A DNA stretch of 64,000 bases from Evansella alkalicola (GCF_019042735.1 NZ_JAHQCR010000045.1:62001-126000); one strand, 5' to 3'. Shown: positions 51,066-61,108, numbered from the stretch's first letter. Made by a program: numbers and translations. The notes: generated by a model from the sequence alone, not told the origin.

Positions 51066-51644
51066 TCACTGTGAGTGGTCTGTTGTGATATGAAATTTTT
51101 TCAATGCACGAACAACCTTAGATATTGGCAATCCAACGATGGAAAAGTAGTCACCATGAATTTTTTCCACAAGGGTAGCGCCTATTCCTTGAATACCGTA
51201 CGCACCTGCTTTATCAAACGGCTCTCCAGTTGCTACATAAGTAGTAATCTCGTCTTCCGTTAATGGGTAAAACAGCACATCTGCTTTTTCCACAAAGGTT
51301 ACGTGGTGATCTTTACTTAAAATTGCTACTCCAGTCAACACTTGATGTTGAGACCCAGATAATTGGCGGAGCATCTCCTTCGCTTCTTGTGCGTCCTTCG
51401 GTTTTCCAAGTACTTCTCCGTCAATGGCAACGATCGTATCCGCTCCAAGAACGACATGATCTTTATTATTTTTAAACACTGCATCTGCTTTTTGGAATGC
51501 CAAAGAAGCGACCATGTCAGCCGGATTATCGTTCGGATCTACTGTTTCATCAACATGACTCACTTGAATGGAAAAAGGTAGTTGAACTTGCTCTAAAAGT
51601 TGTTTTCTACGTGGTGATTGAGAGGCTAATATCAAAGGTTTCAT
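51066..51644 (-). CDS. maf: Maf nucleotide pyrophosphatase
   Basis: A 192-residue enzyme that removes non-canonical nucleotides and affects septation when overproduced. The signature LILASQSPRRKQLLEQ, then VLGADTIVAIDGEVLGKP and AYGIQGIGATLVEKIHGDYF are all present. The start is the ATG with GGAGGTCCC upstream; a longer in-frame start has no site. Confidence 0.95.
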   Translation of the reverse strand: MKPLILASQSPRRKQLLEQVQLPFSIQVSHVDETVDPNDNPADMVASLAFQKADAVFKNNKDHVVLGADTIVAIDGEVLGKPKDAQEAKEMLRQLSGSQHQVLTGVAILSKDHHVTFVEKADVLFYPLTEDEITTYVATGEPFDKAGAYGIQGIGATLVEKIHGDYFSIVGLPISKVVRALKKFHITTDHSQ

Positions 51645-51748
51645 GCGGGACCTCCTAAAATGGAATACCCATTTGCTAGAGGTTATATATAGTATACATA
51701 ATTCTAGCAAATGGGACAACATTCTACATGTAATTATTTGAAATTTTT

Positions 51749-53182
51749 CTATTCCCCAAAAATCAGTTCTGCAGCTGCGATTCCAGGATTAGTCATCTCT
51801 TTTGAATCTAAAATCCTATCCAATTCATCTTCGTTTAAAAGTCCACGTTCAAGACAAATTTCTCTTACTGGTCGATTGGAGGTGATGGCCTCTTTTGCGA
51901 TTCGTGCAGCAGTCTCATAACCTACATGTGGATTAATAGCTGTAATAATACCAACACTGTGTTCTACTAGTTCGCGGCAACGTTCAATATTTGCAGTGAT
52001 TCCTTCCACACAATATTTTCGGAAAACTTGAATGCCGTTTTGTAAAATCGTGAAGGACTGGAGCAAATTAAATACTAGAACTGGCTCCATCACATTTAAC
52101 TCAAGCTGACCTGCCTCTGATGCTAAGCAAATCGTGTGGTCATTCCCAATCACTTGGAAAGAAATCTGGTTCATCACTTCCGCCATTACAGGATTGACCT
52201 TCCCAGGCATGATGGAAGAACCAGCTTGTCGAGATGGCAAGTTAATTTCATTTAGTCCTGTTCGCGGACCTGAACTCATGAGTCGCAAGTCATTCGCGAT
52301 TTTTGATAAGTTAATTGCAACAATCTTCATCGCACTTGAAAGATGCGTATAAGCATCTGTATTTTGCGTAGCATCTACTAAGTCTTCCGCTCGATGAAAG
52401 GGCTTACCAGTCATTTCAGCCAAAAACTCCGTAACTTTTTCAATATATTCTGGCATGGCATTTAAGCCTGTACCAACTGCTGTTGCTCCCATATTGATTT
52501 CATAAAGCATATCAACAGATTGCTTGATTCTATTTAAATCTCTCGTTAACATGCGACGGTAGGATCCAAACTCCTGACCTAAACGAATGGGAACCGCATC
52601 TTGTAAATGGGTTCTTCCCATTTTAATCACTTCATCAAATTCCCTTTCTTTTTTGCGCATCGTTTCCACTAGCTCATTTAATGATGTAATCAGTCCAGTG
52701 GAAAGATTTAAACATGCAATATGGATTGCCGTTGGAAATGTATCATTAGTTGACTGAGCCATATTGACATGTGTCGTCGGACTTACTTTTATGTATTCGC
52801 CTTTCTGCCCACCGAGAATCTCGATAGCACGGTTAGCGATGACTTCATTTGCATTCATATTAAAGGACGTTCCAGCCCCGCCTTGAATGGAATCTACAAT
52901 AAAATGATCATTTAATTTCCCTTCAATAACTTCATCTGCTGCTTTCATAATTGCTTCAGCAATGGTCTTATTCAAAACACCAACTTTTGCATTTGCCTTT
53001 GCAGCTGCTTTTTTTACATAGCCAAACGCCCTAATTAACTCTTTATGTGGTGGATAACCTGTTATAGGGAAATTCTCTTTTGCTCGTACAGTCTGTATAC
53101 CATAATAAGCATCAGCAGGAATCTCCTTCTCTCCCATTAAGTCTTGCTCCACCCTTACTCTATTTAGATGTTCTGTCACCAA
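51749..53182 (-). CDS. aspA: Aspartate ammonia-lyase
   Basis: A 477-residue lyase that converts aspartate to fumarate and ammonia. The superfamily signature GSSIMPGKVNPVMAEVMNQI (with the flexible catalytic-loop serine) and the following GNDHTICLASEAGQLELNVM match aspartases rather than fumarases. It starts at TTG or the GTG right after it; GGAAGGG lies eight bases before the TTG. It is an insertion relative to the usual maf-spoIIB order of B. subtilis. Single gene. Confidence 0.93.
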   Translation of the reverse strand: MVTEHLNRVRVEQDLMGEKEIPADAYYGIQTVRAKENFPITGYPPHKELIRAFGYVKKAAAKANAKVGVLNKTIAEAIMKAADEVIEGKLNDHFIVDSIQGGAGTSFNMNANEVIANRAIEILGGQKGEYIKVSPTTHVNMAQSTNDTFPTAIHIACLNLSTGLITSLNELVETMRKKEREFDEVIKMGRTHLQDAVPIRLGQEFGSYRRMLTRDLNRIKQSVDMLYEINMGATAVGTGLNAMPEYIEKVTEFLAEMTGKPFHRAEDLVDATQNTDAYTHLSSAMKIVAINLSKIANDLRLMSSGPRTGLNEINLPSRQAGSSIMPGKVNPVMAEVMNQISFQVIGNDHTICLASEAGQLELNVMEPVLVFNLLQSFTILQNGIQVFRKYCVEGITANIERCRELVEHSVGIITAINPHVGYETAARIAKEAITSNRPVREICLERGLLNEDELDRILDSKEMTNPGIAAAELIFGE

Positions 53183-53441
53183 GATCACTACCCTTCCAAT
53201 TATAATATGGACATTATTAGTGAAAAAAATGAATACCTGTAAAATCAACAATCTGACTATACACCTTGATTGTACTCATAATCTACTGAAACTGTAAATG
53301 AAATGCTCTTAGGAAGATATTTTAAAATAATCATTCATATAAAAAGTCGAAATGGTAGTAAATTAAAAAATTCCCCTCTCAAGACAAAGCCTCGATTTAT
53401 AAATAATGCGAAATGATGTTTTCAGAAAATTATATCAATAA

Positions 53442-53708
53442 ACCAGTTACAGTATTGGGATAAGGGAATTAAGACAAGGGGAAAATCACCTTTTCCTAAC
53501 TACAGATGGTCTCATTGAATGCCCTAATAAGCCATATTCAAAACCACATAGTATTTATAAATCCTTCTTTGGCTCAAAAGACGAAGCTAGTATTCAATCT
53601 ATGTTGAAGAATATTCAAGATAATCATGTTAGAGATAGCACTACGATCATTTCATGGAAAGTAGATATAGCAATGGAGGCTACTAGAGCCAGCAAGGGCA
53701 ATAGTTGA
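53442..53708 (+). pseudogene. Remnant of a PP2C-type protein phosphatase
   Basis: An open frame of 88 codons with no start codon, stop just before it, and no ribosome binding site reads SIGIRELRQGENHLFLTTDG, then LIECPNK and DNHVRDSTTIISWKVDI. This is the pattern of the C-terminal end of PP2C phosphatases (GD.LFL.TDG.. and DD.T.I..). The metal-binding DD is changed to RDS. Only the last third remains. The flanking 53183-53441 shows no further recognisable part. Confidence 0.6.
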
Positions 53709-53747
53709 TAAATGATAGTAAATATATAACTATGTAGCTTAATGCTA

Positions 53748-53777
53748 TAAAAAGAGGAGCAATCTGCCCCTCTTTTT
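53748..53777. terminator. Intrinsic terminator
   Basis: AAAAAGAGGAGC and GCCCCTCTTTTT form a stem around CAATCT, 24 bases after the end of spoIIB on the minus strand. Confidence 0.75.
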
Positions 53778-53800
53778 CCCTAACGCCGAACATTTAATGA

Positions 53801-54994
53801 TCACTGGCTTTCTGCTTTATCTGTTAAGTTTATTAATTGATCATAATTCATCATTGCCATCATAACTTCTTGGTGGGTTTTCCACATTGTTTCTGAGGAG
53901 ATGGAAGACTGAGAGAATAATTGTACGACTTCATCTGCAGCCTTCACCCATTCTTTAGCTGAATCGTGCAATGGGTTCTCTTCTTGTGAATCCAAAGACT
54001 CAAATGCTTTCGTCCATTCCTGTCCCGTTTCAATCATTGTTTGAACCTTCTCTTCATCTAATCCTTTTCCAGCTATACCATTAATAGATATTGTTGCCGC
54101 CTGGGTCAGCCAGTCAACACCGTGTTCCATAAATAACGCCCAATCCTCAGGAACACCACCATTTTTTCCTTCAACAATAAACTGCTTCACATATTTATCC
54201 GTAATATCTAAGTCTGTTTCGTAATGCACTGTTAATAATTCCAATTCCTCTTTATCGCTGCTTCCTCCTATGAATAAATACTGGAGGTCTGGGTTTTCAT
54301 GGATCACCCCTGGAAGCCCTTGATCATGAAACACCGCTGCTTCTTCCATTCCCTTCTCAACTGTTGAAAATGCACCTGCTTGAACAACGTGAAAGTTAAG
54401 AACAGGCGGAGTAACAAAATTTACACCTTCTTCCTCTCCCCAAAGAGGAACTTGGGAGTCATTCTCTGTCACGACAGGTTGTCCTCCGTTCTGAGATTGA
54501 ATTTCCGTTGAAACTGTCTCCCCGTTCGTAAAGATGCTCAAAAGGACCGTTCCAAATGCACCTCCAACAATAATAGCTGCAATCACAGCTAAAAATGCTG
54601 GGTTAAGGAAAAAGTTAAATGAAAAACGGGGAAGTCGGTTCTTCTTACGTTTATGTGGAGGAAGCTTCGGACTCTTATCTCGTTTTCCGTCATCCCAAAA
54701 TGGTCCAGTTTGCTCCTCCATTTCCTCACGCTTTGATCCTAAGTCTACTATTTTCTCCCGTTTGCGGTTCACCTTGCTTTTCTCTTTTTTGCCAAAGGCA
54801 GTTATATCCCCAATATACGACTCACTAGTTGCTGCAACCTCATCTTCCATAGTGGTATGGTTTATATGAGGGGAATGGGATCCTTGGGCTTGCCGTTCTG
54901 GTTGATAGTCATTCCAGTTCTTATTTAAATTGTTTTCTACGTATTTATGCTCTTTCCCGTTGAGACGGATCGACACACTTTTTTTGTTTTCCAC
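53801..54994 (-). CDS. spoIIB: Stage II sporulation protein B-like, SPOR domain
   Basis: A 397-residue protein with a long, charged cytoplasmic N-terminus (about 1-130), one membrane span (about 133-155, FLAVIAAIIVGGAFGTVLLS), and an outer part with a SPOR-like domain (about 200-270, FHVVQAGAFSTVEKGMEEA). Its place next to the maf locus and its architecture match SpoIIB, which acts in engulfment. Sequence conservation in this family is low, so the call rests partly on position. The start is preceded by GGAAGGAG. Confidence 0.75.
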   Translation of the reverse strand: MENKKSVSIRLNGKEHKYVENNLNKNWNDYQPERQAQGSHSPHINHTTMEDEVAATSESYIGDITAFGKKEKSKVNRKREKIVDLGSKREEMEEQTGPFWDDGKRDKSPKLPPHKRKKNRLPRFSFNFFLNPAFLAVIAAIIVGGAFGTVLLSIFTNGETVSTEIQSQNGGQPVVTENDSQVPLWGEEEGVNFVTPPVLNFHVVQAGAFSTVEKGMEEAAVFHDQGLPGVIHENPDLQYLFIGGSSDKEELELLTVHYETDLDITDKYVKQFIVEGKNGGVPEDWALFMEHGVDWLTQAATISINGIAGKGLDEEKVQTMIETGQEWTKAFESLDSQEENPLHDSAKEWVKAADEVVQLFSQSSISSETMWKTHQEVMMAMMNYDQLINLTDKAESQ

Positions 54995-55137
54995 GCGACC
55001 TGACTCCTTCCTTTCTAGGACTGTTGATATATTCTATTAACCATAACAGAATGATAGAACTGAAATATCATATTTTTAATAGAATTATTTTAATAGATTT
55101 GTACGGTCTATGAATTTCAATTTCAAACTCAAAATAC

Positions 55138-55174
55138 AAAAAGCCTTCTTCACTTATGCAAAGAAGGCTTTTTT
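55138..55174 (-). terminator. Terminator of the pil operon
   Basis: AAAAAGCCTTCTT and AAGAAGGCTTTTTT form a 12-pair stem just after pilO. Confidence 0.88.
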
Positions 55175-55187
55175 ATTATGATCTTGT

Positions 55188-55895
55188 TTAGAAAGGATTC
55201 GTTTTTCCGCTAGGACGTTGGAAAATGGAATTGTCTATATCATACTCCGTAATGTCATCAAGTAAGTCTGGTAAGTAAAAAATACTCACGCTAGCATTCA
55301 TCGTGAAACTTTCCACACCTTCGTCATCCGTCGGCTCTGAAAAGGAAACTGCATTCACTTGTGTCATTCTTTCCAGTTCCTCTACTTCCTCTAAAAAGGA
55401 ATGGAGTTTTTCAAAACTATCTGCCGTAACCGTTAATGAAGCAGTAACTTGGTTTATGGATTCATTGACCTCTGCAGGTACATTGTTTTCCATGCTCGGC
55501 ACGTCATCTTCCACACCTTCTGCTTCTCCTTCTGTTTCTTCATTTTCTGTAGGAAAAGTCAGTTGATAAGATCCTGCCGAAAAACTATAGCTTGTAATAT
55601 TGGTATCTGAGCTTGATTCTATACCTTCCATTTGTACGAGCCAGTGCTCAAGGAAGAGGTCTCCTGGAATTCTCTTAAGGTAGGTGGAAAACTCGATTTG
55701 CTCCTCTTCAACAACTTGGTTTTGTTGTTCTAATATGGCTAATAATTGTTCTTCCATCTCAAGCGTTGCCCTTGCTTGTTTTACATCATCTTGTAATGGA
55801 GAGACCTTCATAAAGTACGCTCCTATGATGAAAAGGAAGAGAATGAATACAAAACCAATCAACATATAGTTAACTATTTTTCGATCTAGATTCAT
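55188..55895 (-). CDS. pilO: Type IV pilus inner-membrane protein PilO-like
   Basis: A 235-residue protein with one N-terminal span (about 10-28), a coiled coil (about 35-70) and an outer ferredoxin-like domain (about 150-215). It should form the alignment subcomplex with PilM and PilN. Its start overlaps the pilN stop by four bases. Weakly conserved; identified by architecture and operon order. Last gene of the operon. Confidence 0.75.
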   Translation of the reverse strand: MNLDRKIVNYMLIGFVFILFLFIIGAYFMKVSPLQDDVKQARATLEMEEQLLAILEQQNQVVEEEQIEFSTYLKRIPGDLFLEHWLVQMEGIESSSDTNITSYSFSAGSYQLTFPTENEETEGEAEGVEDDVPSMENNVPAEVNESINQVTASLTVTADSFEKLHSFLEEVEELERMTQVNAVSFSEPTDDEGVESFTMNASVSIFYLPDLLDDITEYDIDNSIFQRPSGKTNPF

Positions 55896-56470
55896 TCAGC
55901 ACCCTCCCCTTCCGTTAGAACGACACCTTGAGTTATCTGTTTCGCCACGTCCATGTTTAACTGAATGGTAAAGGAAGCAGCATAGTTTTCTACATCATCT
56001 TCGGATTGTACATTAACGCTATTCAAGGTCACATTACTAACCAAAGGAAGATTATTCAAATGGTGTAAGTAACTTGAAGTCTCTCTTTTTTCAGCAAACG
56101 TAACGGATAAGCTAATGGAACCCCCTATGTTGTAATCATAATTGACGAAAGTTGCTCCAGTAGGAAGTTCCCCAACTAACTGATCTAAGACTTCCGTAGG
56201 GGACACAAGATTCTCTTCAATAGAATAAACATATCTATCCAACCTTGGATAAGTTGTTTGTTCAGGTTGCTGTTCAGAAACGATTTGCTGCAGTTTTACT
56301 GTCGTATCTATTTTCTGCTCTACTTGTACATATTCCCGTTGTAAAGACTGATAGTAAAAGACTCCAAATAATAATAAGACCATGAGAACACCATAGGAAA
56401 TCCCAAATATTGTGATAAGTAAATAATTCTTTTTCGGTTTTTCAGGAAGTAAATTTATATCAATTCTCAT
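55892..56470 (-). CDS. pilN: Type IV pilus inner-membrane protein PilN-like
   Basis: A 192-residue protein. The N-terminal cytoplasmic motif INLLPEKPKK, which binds PilM, precedes one span (about 19-40), a coiled coil (about 41-70) and an outer domain. The start is the ATG with AAGAGGTG six bases upstream. It overlaps pilM by four bases and pilO by four bases. Confidence 0.85.
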   Translation of the reverse strand: MRIDINLLPEKPKKNYLLITIFGISYGVLMVLLLFGVFYYQSLQREYVQVEQKIDTTVKLQQIVSEQQPEQTTYPRLDRYVYSIEENLVSPTEVLDQLVGELPTGATFVNYDYNIGGSISLSVTFAEKRETSSYLHHLNNLPLVSNVTLNSVNVQSEDDVENYAASFTIQLNMDVAKQITQGVVLTEGEGAE

Positions 56471-57468
56471 TTGGACACCTCTTTTAAGCAAAGGCTTAAA
56501 GGCACTACAAATCCTGTACTCACATCTGGTCTTTGACTATTTAGTCCTAAGTCCTTCTCTGTCAATAAGTTTAACTTCGTTCCATAAATGGACATTCTTT
56601 CTTTTATCGTTGACAGCATCGGATGATCCCCTACTAAAACGATGGTAGTTATCTCCTTTTCCCCTTGCTGCAACGAATATTTATAAAAATTCATGACTCT
56701 CTCGATTTCCGAGAGCTGATCTGTCATCTCCATAAGAATTCTTTCTTCATTTTTACAGATTAATATATGTTTATCTTCCTCAACTTCCACTTCCCAATCC
56801 TCTTCACCCATAGTAAGTGGTATATGTCTCATGAAAACTGGAAGATGATTTTGAAAAATACTCAAGTTTATGGAAGTCAAATCCCATTCAACAAATAAAT
56901 AGTGTTCTTCTGGATCATAGCCTTGAAGGGTACTATATAATTGATGGATACAGAGAGAGGAAACATCTGCCACAATCGGCCTTAACTTGAGCTTTTCAAG
57001 AATTTCTTGGTATTCCCTTATTAACGGCTCTGGTGTTGCAAAAAACAGTATCTCTTTGTCTGCCCCTTCGTTCTCCTCATCAGTTGTAAGAAACTGAAAA
57101 TCAAAATAGGCATCTTCAAATGGAAGATGTATATTTGAGCCAATTTCAAAGTTAAGATAGCCCCTCACATCGTCATCTGGAATATTTGAAGGTATGGTTA
57201 ATTTTCTAAAAAACAAGGAGGAGTCTGGTACGAAAAACTTTACTTCCTTGTACTTTAATTGCCATTTCTTCACACAGTCTGTCATAATCTCATTAAAGGC
57301 TGGTCTATCAACGATTTTTCCACGCTCTATGATTCCTTTAGGAAGTAGATACTCATCATACCCTTTAATGGAAGATATAGTTGGACTTTTTGCAGCAATA
57401 TATCGGATCACATGGTCCTTTATTTGTAAAACATTGGAGGACTTTTGTTTAAATATGGATGAAATCAA
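56467..57468 (-). CDS. pilM: Type IV pilus assembly protein PilM
   Basis: A 333-residue cytoplasmic actin-like protein that binds PilN and links the alignment complex to PilB. Regions characteristic of PilM are ELKY-type GYDEYLLPKGIIERGKIVD, KEVKFFVPDSSLFFRKLTIP, and EIGSNIHLPFEDAYFDFQFL. It starts with TTG after GGAAGGGATC. Overlaps pilN. Confidence 0.88.
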   Translation of the reverse strand: MISSIFKQKSSNVLQIKDHVIRYIAAKSPTISSIKGYDEYLLPKGIIERGKIVDRPAFNEIMTDCVKKWQLKYKEVKFFVPDSSLFFRKLTIPSNIPDDDVRGYLNFEIGSNIHLPFEDAYFDFQFLTTDEENEGADKEILFFATPEPLIREYQEILEKLKLRPIVADVSSLCIHQLYSTLQGYDPEEHYLFVEWDLTSINLSIFQNHLPVFMRHIPLTMGEEDWEVEVEEDKHILICKNEERILMEMTDQLSEIERVMNFYKYSLQQGEKEITTIVLVGDHPMLSTIKERMSIYGTKLNLLTEKDLGLNSQRPDVSTGFVVPLSLCLKEVSK

Positions 57469-57487
57469 GGAGATCCCTTCCCTTCAG

Positions 57488-58240
57488 TTAGAATAAGCTC
57501 AAGTACCACTCTAGTAATGAATTGCCAAAGAAAAAGCTCGTTATTGCACCAATTGCAATAAATGGTCCAAAAGGAATCGGAGTTTTCCTAGTAACCTTTT
57601 TCGTTAATAAACCAACTCCACCAACAATCGCTCCTATCAAGCTTCCTATAAAAATTGTCATTAGGACACCTTTTAAGCCAAGAATGATACCAATGACACC
57701 AAATAATTTAATATCTCCCCCTCCCATACCACCTTTACTAGCAATGGCAAGGAGTAATAATAAGCCGAAACCTACAGCAGCTCCTAATATGCTGTCCCAC
57801 CAAGGTGTTAGGGGAATGAAGATTCGCATGACAATGAAAAGGCCTAAAAAGAAAAGGAGTATCTTGTCTGGAATTAGCATCATATGTAGATCAGATACAC
57901 TAATAATGACTAATAAGGATATGAAAGCTAAAGCAATAGGCAATTCCTTTGACCATCCCACCAATAACGGTGAAATCGTAAAAAGAACTGCAGTAATCAA
58001 TTCAAAGAATGGATAGATTGGTGATATAGTGTTGGCACACTTGCGACATTTTCCTTTTTGAATGAGGAACGATAGAATTGGTAATAACTCATACCAGCTT
58101 AAGTTTTTTTTGCACTGTGGGCAATGGGAGCGGGGAGTCACAATAGACTCTCCCGATGGCACCCTAAGTCCTACAACATTATAGAAGGAGCCTAAAATGG
58201 CGCCTAGTACAAATAAATAAACATGTAATAGAAGTTCCAT
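57488..58240 (-). CDS. pilD: Prepilin peptidase (A24 family)
   Basis: A 250-residue membrane aspartyl protease that cuts and N-methylates prepilins. The two CxxC pairs lie in CPQCKKNLSWYELLPILSF and GKCRKCANTISPIYP, the catalytic aspartates in SVSDLHMMLIPD and in GGMGGGDIKLFG. In B. subtilis the corresponding gene, comC, stands next to spoIIB; here it lies inside the pilus operon. It may process both competence and T4P prepilins. Confidence 0.93.
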   Translation of the reverse strand: MELLLHVYLFVLGAILGSFYNVVGLRVPSGESIVTPRSHCPQCKKNLSWYELLPILSFLIQKGKCRKCANTISPIYPFFELITAVLFTISPLLVGWSKELPIALAFISLLVIISVSDLHMMLIPDKILLFFLGLFIVMRIFIPLTPWWDSILGAAVGFGLLLLLAIASKGGMGGGDIKLFGVIGIILGLKGVLMTIFIGSLIGAIVGGVGLLTKKVTRKTPIPFGPFIAIGAITSFFFGNSLLEWYLSLF

Positions 58241-58275
58241 TTTAGGCCTCCTTAATTAAATAGGATAGAAAATAG

Positions 58276-58731
58276 TTAATCTCGTACCCTTCCACGAGTA
58301 AGTTCAGATTGTATAGATGGAGGGATAATTACATTTCCTCCTGCACCGTCTTCATGTAATTCCACTCTATAGACATATCTGTCTGCTTCACCAGTTGCTG
58401 ATGCTACAGTTACATTTACAAGAGATGCAGTTACGCTGTAACCAGTATCTTCTGGACTTTGAATTGGTTCAATATAACCACCAGTAATTAAATCATTTAA
58501 AGTTATATTATTACCACCTTCTGCAATTGTAGGATTTTCACTAGCAACATATAACCTCGCCGAACTAATCATTTGCTGAGCATTTGCAATATGAGCATCT
58601 TTCCTTGAGTTATCAATCAATCCACCAATACTTGGAATCGCAATCGCTGCAATAATCCCTAAAATAACTACTACTACTAGTAACTCAATTAACGTTAAAC
58701 CTTTTTGATTCTTCAACATTCTTTTCAACAT
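58276..58731 (-). CDS. pilA: Major type IV pilin-like protein
   Basis: A 151-residue prepilin. The leader LKRMLKNQKG is followed by the processing site G-LTLIELLVVVVILGIIAAI with Glu at +5, then a helical spine and a globular domain rich in short strands with no cysteines. The gene lies between pilC and pilD and has a 122-base gap upstream. It is the only pilin in the operon and likely the main subunit. Start preceded by AAGGAG. Confidence 0.88.
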   Translation of the reverse strand: MLKRMLKNQKGLTLIELLVVVVILGIIAAIAIPSIGGLIDNSRKDAHIANAQQMISSARLYVASENPTIAEGGNNITLNDLITGGYIEPIQSPEDTGYSVTASLVNVTVASATGEADRYVYRVELHEDGAGGNVIIPPSIQSELTRGRVRD

Positions 58732-58853
58732 GTTCTTCTCTCCTTTTTTATCATTTATTTTATTATTGCTGTTGTGCTAGTCGCTCCCGATGATCCAAGC
58801 ACCTACATCAAGATCATTTTTCATCGCGAATCGCTCAACTTAATTTTTACAAT

Positions 58854-60059
58854 TTAAATCTCATTATAAATTTGGAACATTGGTACAATGATGGAAATGA
58901 CGATTGTTCCAACCATTACTGCTAGAATGACAATGAGAAGTGGTTCAATGATTGACTTTAACCTGTCTGTAGCATAAGACACTTCTTTTTCATAGAAGAT
59001 GGCGACTTTCTCTAGCATTTGATCCAAGGACCCTGTTTTCTCTCCAATACTTATCATTTGTACAACTAAAGGTGGGAAAACCCAGTTTTCTCTCATTGGA
59101 CCTGTTAAGGAGTTTCCTTCTTCTAGTGATTCCCTTGACTGCTTTAATGTTCTAGTCACAACCTCATTATTGACAACCTTTTCTACAATTTGAATCGATT
59201 GTAAAATCGGGACTGCACTTGAGAACAAAGAACTTAATGTTCGACTCATTCTCGCCATCGCCGCCTTTTGTAACATCACACCAAAAATGGGCATTTTAAG
59301 GAGTGCATAGTCTAAGTAGTACTTTGTTTCAGGACGCTGTCTAATAAGTGCAATTCCCAGTGCTATTAAAATGACGATTAAAATGATTAACCACCAAAGG
59401 TTTGCCACAACATTACTGGCAGCAAGGACTAGCTTTGTGATAGCTGGTAGCTCACCTCCCATATCACCAAGCATGGCTGCAAACATTGGTACAACAGATG
59501 TTAATAAGAAAATAACAACAGCAACTGCCACAACGGCAACGATAACAGGATAGGCAAGTGCTGATTTAACCTTTTGTTTCGTCTCACTTTGCTTTTCAAA
59601 TTGGGTAGCCACTTGATCAAGTGACTCGTCCAAATTACCACTAGCTTCCCCAGCTCTTACCATGTTTACAAAGATAGGTGGAAATATATTCGAGTGCTTT
59701 GCTGCCGCCTCAGAGAAAGGTCTTCCAGTCCGCAGTTCTTCTTCCACACTTTCTAATGCCCTCATGAGTGGCTTACTGCTAGTCTGCTGTGACAAAATCC
59801 CTGTAGCGTCCACAATGGATACACCTGAGTTAAGCAAAGTGGCAAACTGTCTTAAGAACATAACAAAATCGTTTAGCTTAACTGGATTCCCTATATAGAT
59901 TTCTTTGCTTAAGAAGTTACCTTCTATCTCTTGAACTGAGGCTAGGCCAATACCTTGGTTTTTAAGCTTCTGAATAGCCTGTGCTCTCGTTTGGGCAGTG
60001 ACAGTTCCTTCTTTTTTTTCACCAGTTTTCTTCTTTCCTTGATATCGAAATTGAGGCAT
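58854..60059 (-). CDS. pilC: Type IV pilus assembly platform protein PilC (type II secretion F family)
   Basis: A 401-residue protein with two T2SSF domains (about 65-190 and 270-395) and three main membrane spans. Conserved stretches are FLRQFATLLNSGVSIVDATG and MVRAGEASGNLDESLDQVA in the first, and MISIGEKTGSLDQMLEKVA in the second. It is the platform on which PilB and PilT act. It overlaps pilT by one base. Confidence 0.94.
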   Translation of the reverse strand: MPQFRYQGKKKTGEKKEGTVTAQTRAQAIQKLKNQGIGLASVQEIEGNFLSKEIYIGNPVKLNDFVMFLRQFATLLNSGVSIVDATGILSQQTSSKPLMRALESVEEELRTGRPFSEAAAKHSNIFPPIFVNMVRAGEASGNLDESLDQVATQFEKQSETKQKVKSALAYPVIVAVVAVAVVIFLLTSVVPMFAAMLGDMGGELPAITKLVLAASNVVANLWWLIILIVILIALGIALIRQRPETKYYLDYALLKMPIFGVMLQKAAMARMSRTLSSLFSSAVPILQSIQIVEKVVNNEVVTRTLKQSRESLEEGNSLTGPMRENWVFPPLVVQMISIGEKTGSLDQMLEKVAIFYEKEVSYATDRLKSIIEPLLIVILAVMVGTIVISIIVPMFQIYNEI

Positions 60060-61108
60060 TATAATTCCCTCACTTGTATATAAGGCTTCGCTTCATCAAA
60101 GTCGATCAGCTTTTGGGTCAGTAATTGGCGAACACTCATTTCGAGCGTATGCATGCCTTCTGCACGACTCGTTTGCATAATGCTCTCGATTTGATGGTTC
60201 TTCTCACTTCTGATTAAGTTTGCAACGGCATGATTATTAATTAAAATTTCCGTTGCCGCTACCCTACCATGTTTTTGCGAAGTAGGAATTAAGCGTTGTG
60301 AGACGACCGCTTTTAAAACAGATGCTAGCTGTACCCGAATTTGTGCTTGTTGTCTTGGTTCAAAGACGTCAATCATTCGATCAATCGTCGCTGCAGCACT
60401 TGATGTATGGAGTGTCCCCAAAACAAGGTGACCAGTTTCTGCAGCTGTTATGGCAGTTGCGATTGTTTCTAAGTCCCGCATTTCCCCAACTAAAATAACA
60501 TCAGGATCTTGACGCAAGGCACCTCTTAACCCTGTTGCAAAGTTAATGGCATCAAATCCAACTTCACGCTGATCGATTAGGGACTGATCATGACGATGTA
60601 AATACTCAATTGGATCCTCAAGGGTAATGATGTGCTTTCGCATCGTTTGATTCATGTGCTTAATCATTGCAGCTAAGGTTGTGGATTTACCACTTCCAGT
60701 AGGTCCAGTTACAAGGACTAACCCCTGCTTTTCTGCTGCAATTTTTCCTAAAACAGCTGGAAGGTCCAATTCTTTCAGTGTTGGAATCACCATTGGAATG
60801 ACCCGCACTGCTAAACTTAAGTGTGAACGTTGATAATAGGCATTTAATCTGAACCTTGAAACACCAGGTATTCCATAGGAGAAATCCACTTGTCTACTTT
60901 TTTCCAATTCTTGCTTCATGGCCTCAGGAAGAACTTCATCTACCATTCGTTGTGTATCCTCAGGTTTTAATGGAGGTTCGTTCATTGGCGCTAAGTTTCC
61001 ATGGATTCTTAATACAGGTGGTTTTCCGATTGTTAAATGAACATCAGATGCATAAAGCTTCATCGCTTCTGAAAGTATTTCGTTTAAGCTCTTTGTCAAT
61101 AAACTCAC
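60059..61108 (-). CDS. pilT: Twitching-motility retraction ATPase PilT
   Basis: A 349-residue ATPase that pulls the pilus in. Walker A is TGPTGSGKSTTLAAM, the Asp box is ITLEDPIEYLHRH, Walker B is PDVILVGEMRD, the His box is HLVLGTLHTSSAAATIDRMI, and the C-terminal AIRNLIRE-like motif is AVANLIRSE. It starts at a GTG directly after the pilB stop; a TTG three codons later is an alternative. Its presence indicates retractable pili, for movement or DNA uptake. Confidence 0.94.
   Translation of the reverse strand: MSLLTKSLNEILSEAMKLYASDVHLTIGKPPVLRIHGNLAPMNEPPLKPEDTQRMVDEVLPEAMKQELEKSRQVDFSYGIPGVSRFRLNAYYQRSHLSLAVRVIPMVIPTLKELDLPAVLGKIAAEKQGLVLVTGPTGSGKSTTLAAMIKHMNQTMRKHIITLEDPIEYLHRHDQSLIDQREVGFDAINFATGLRGALRQDPDVILVGEMRDLETIATAITAAETGHLVLGTLHTSSAAATIDRMIDVFEPRQQAQIRVQLASVLKAVVSQRLIPTSQKHGRVAATEILINNHAVANLIRSEKNHQIESIMQTSRAEGMHTLEMSVRQLLTQKLIDFDEAKPYIQVREL

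Noticed and set aside
57522..58016. A 164-codon plus-strand frame opposite pilD
   Set aside because: It is antisense to a well-conserved prepilin peptidase gene and reads as a low-complexity Lys/Pro/Ile sequence.
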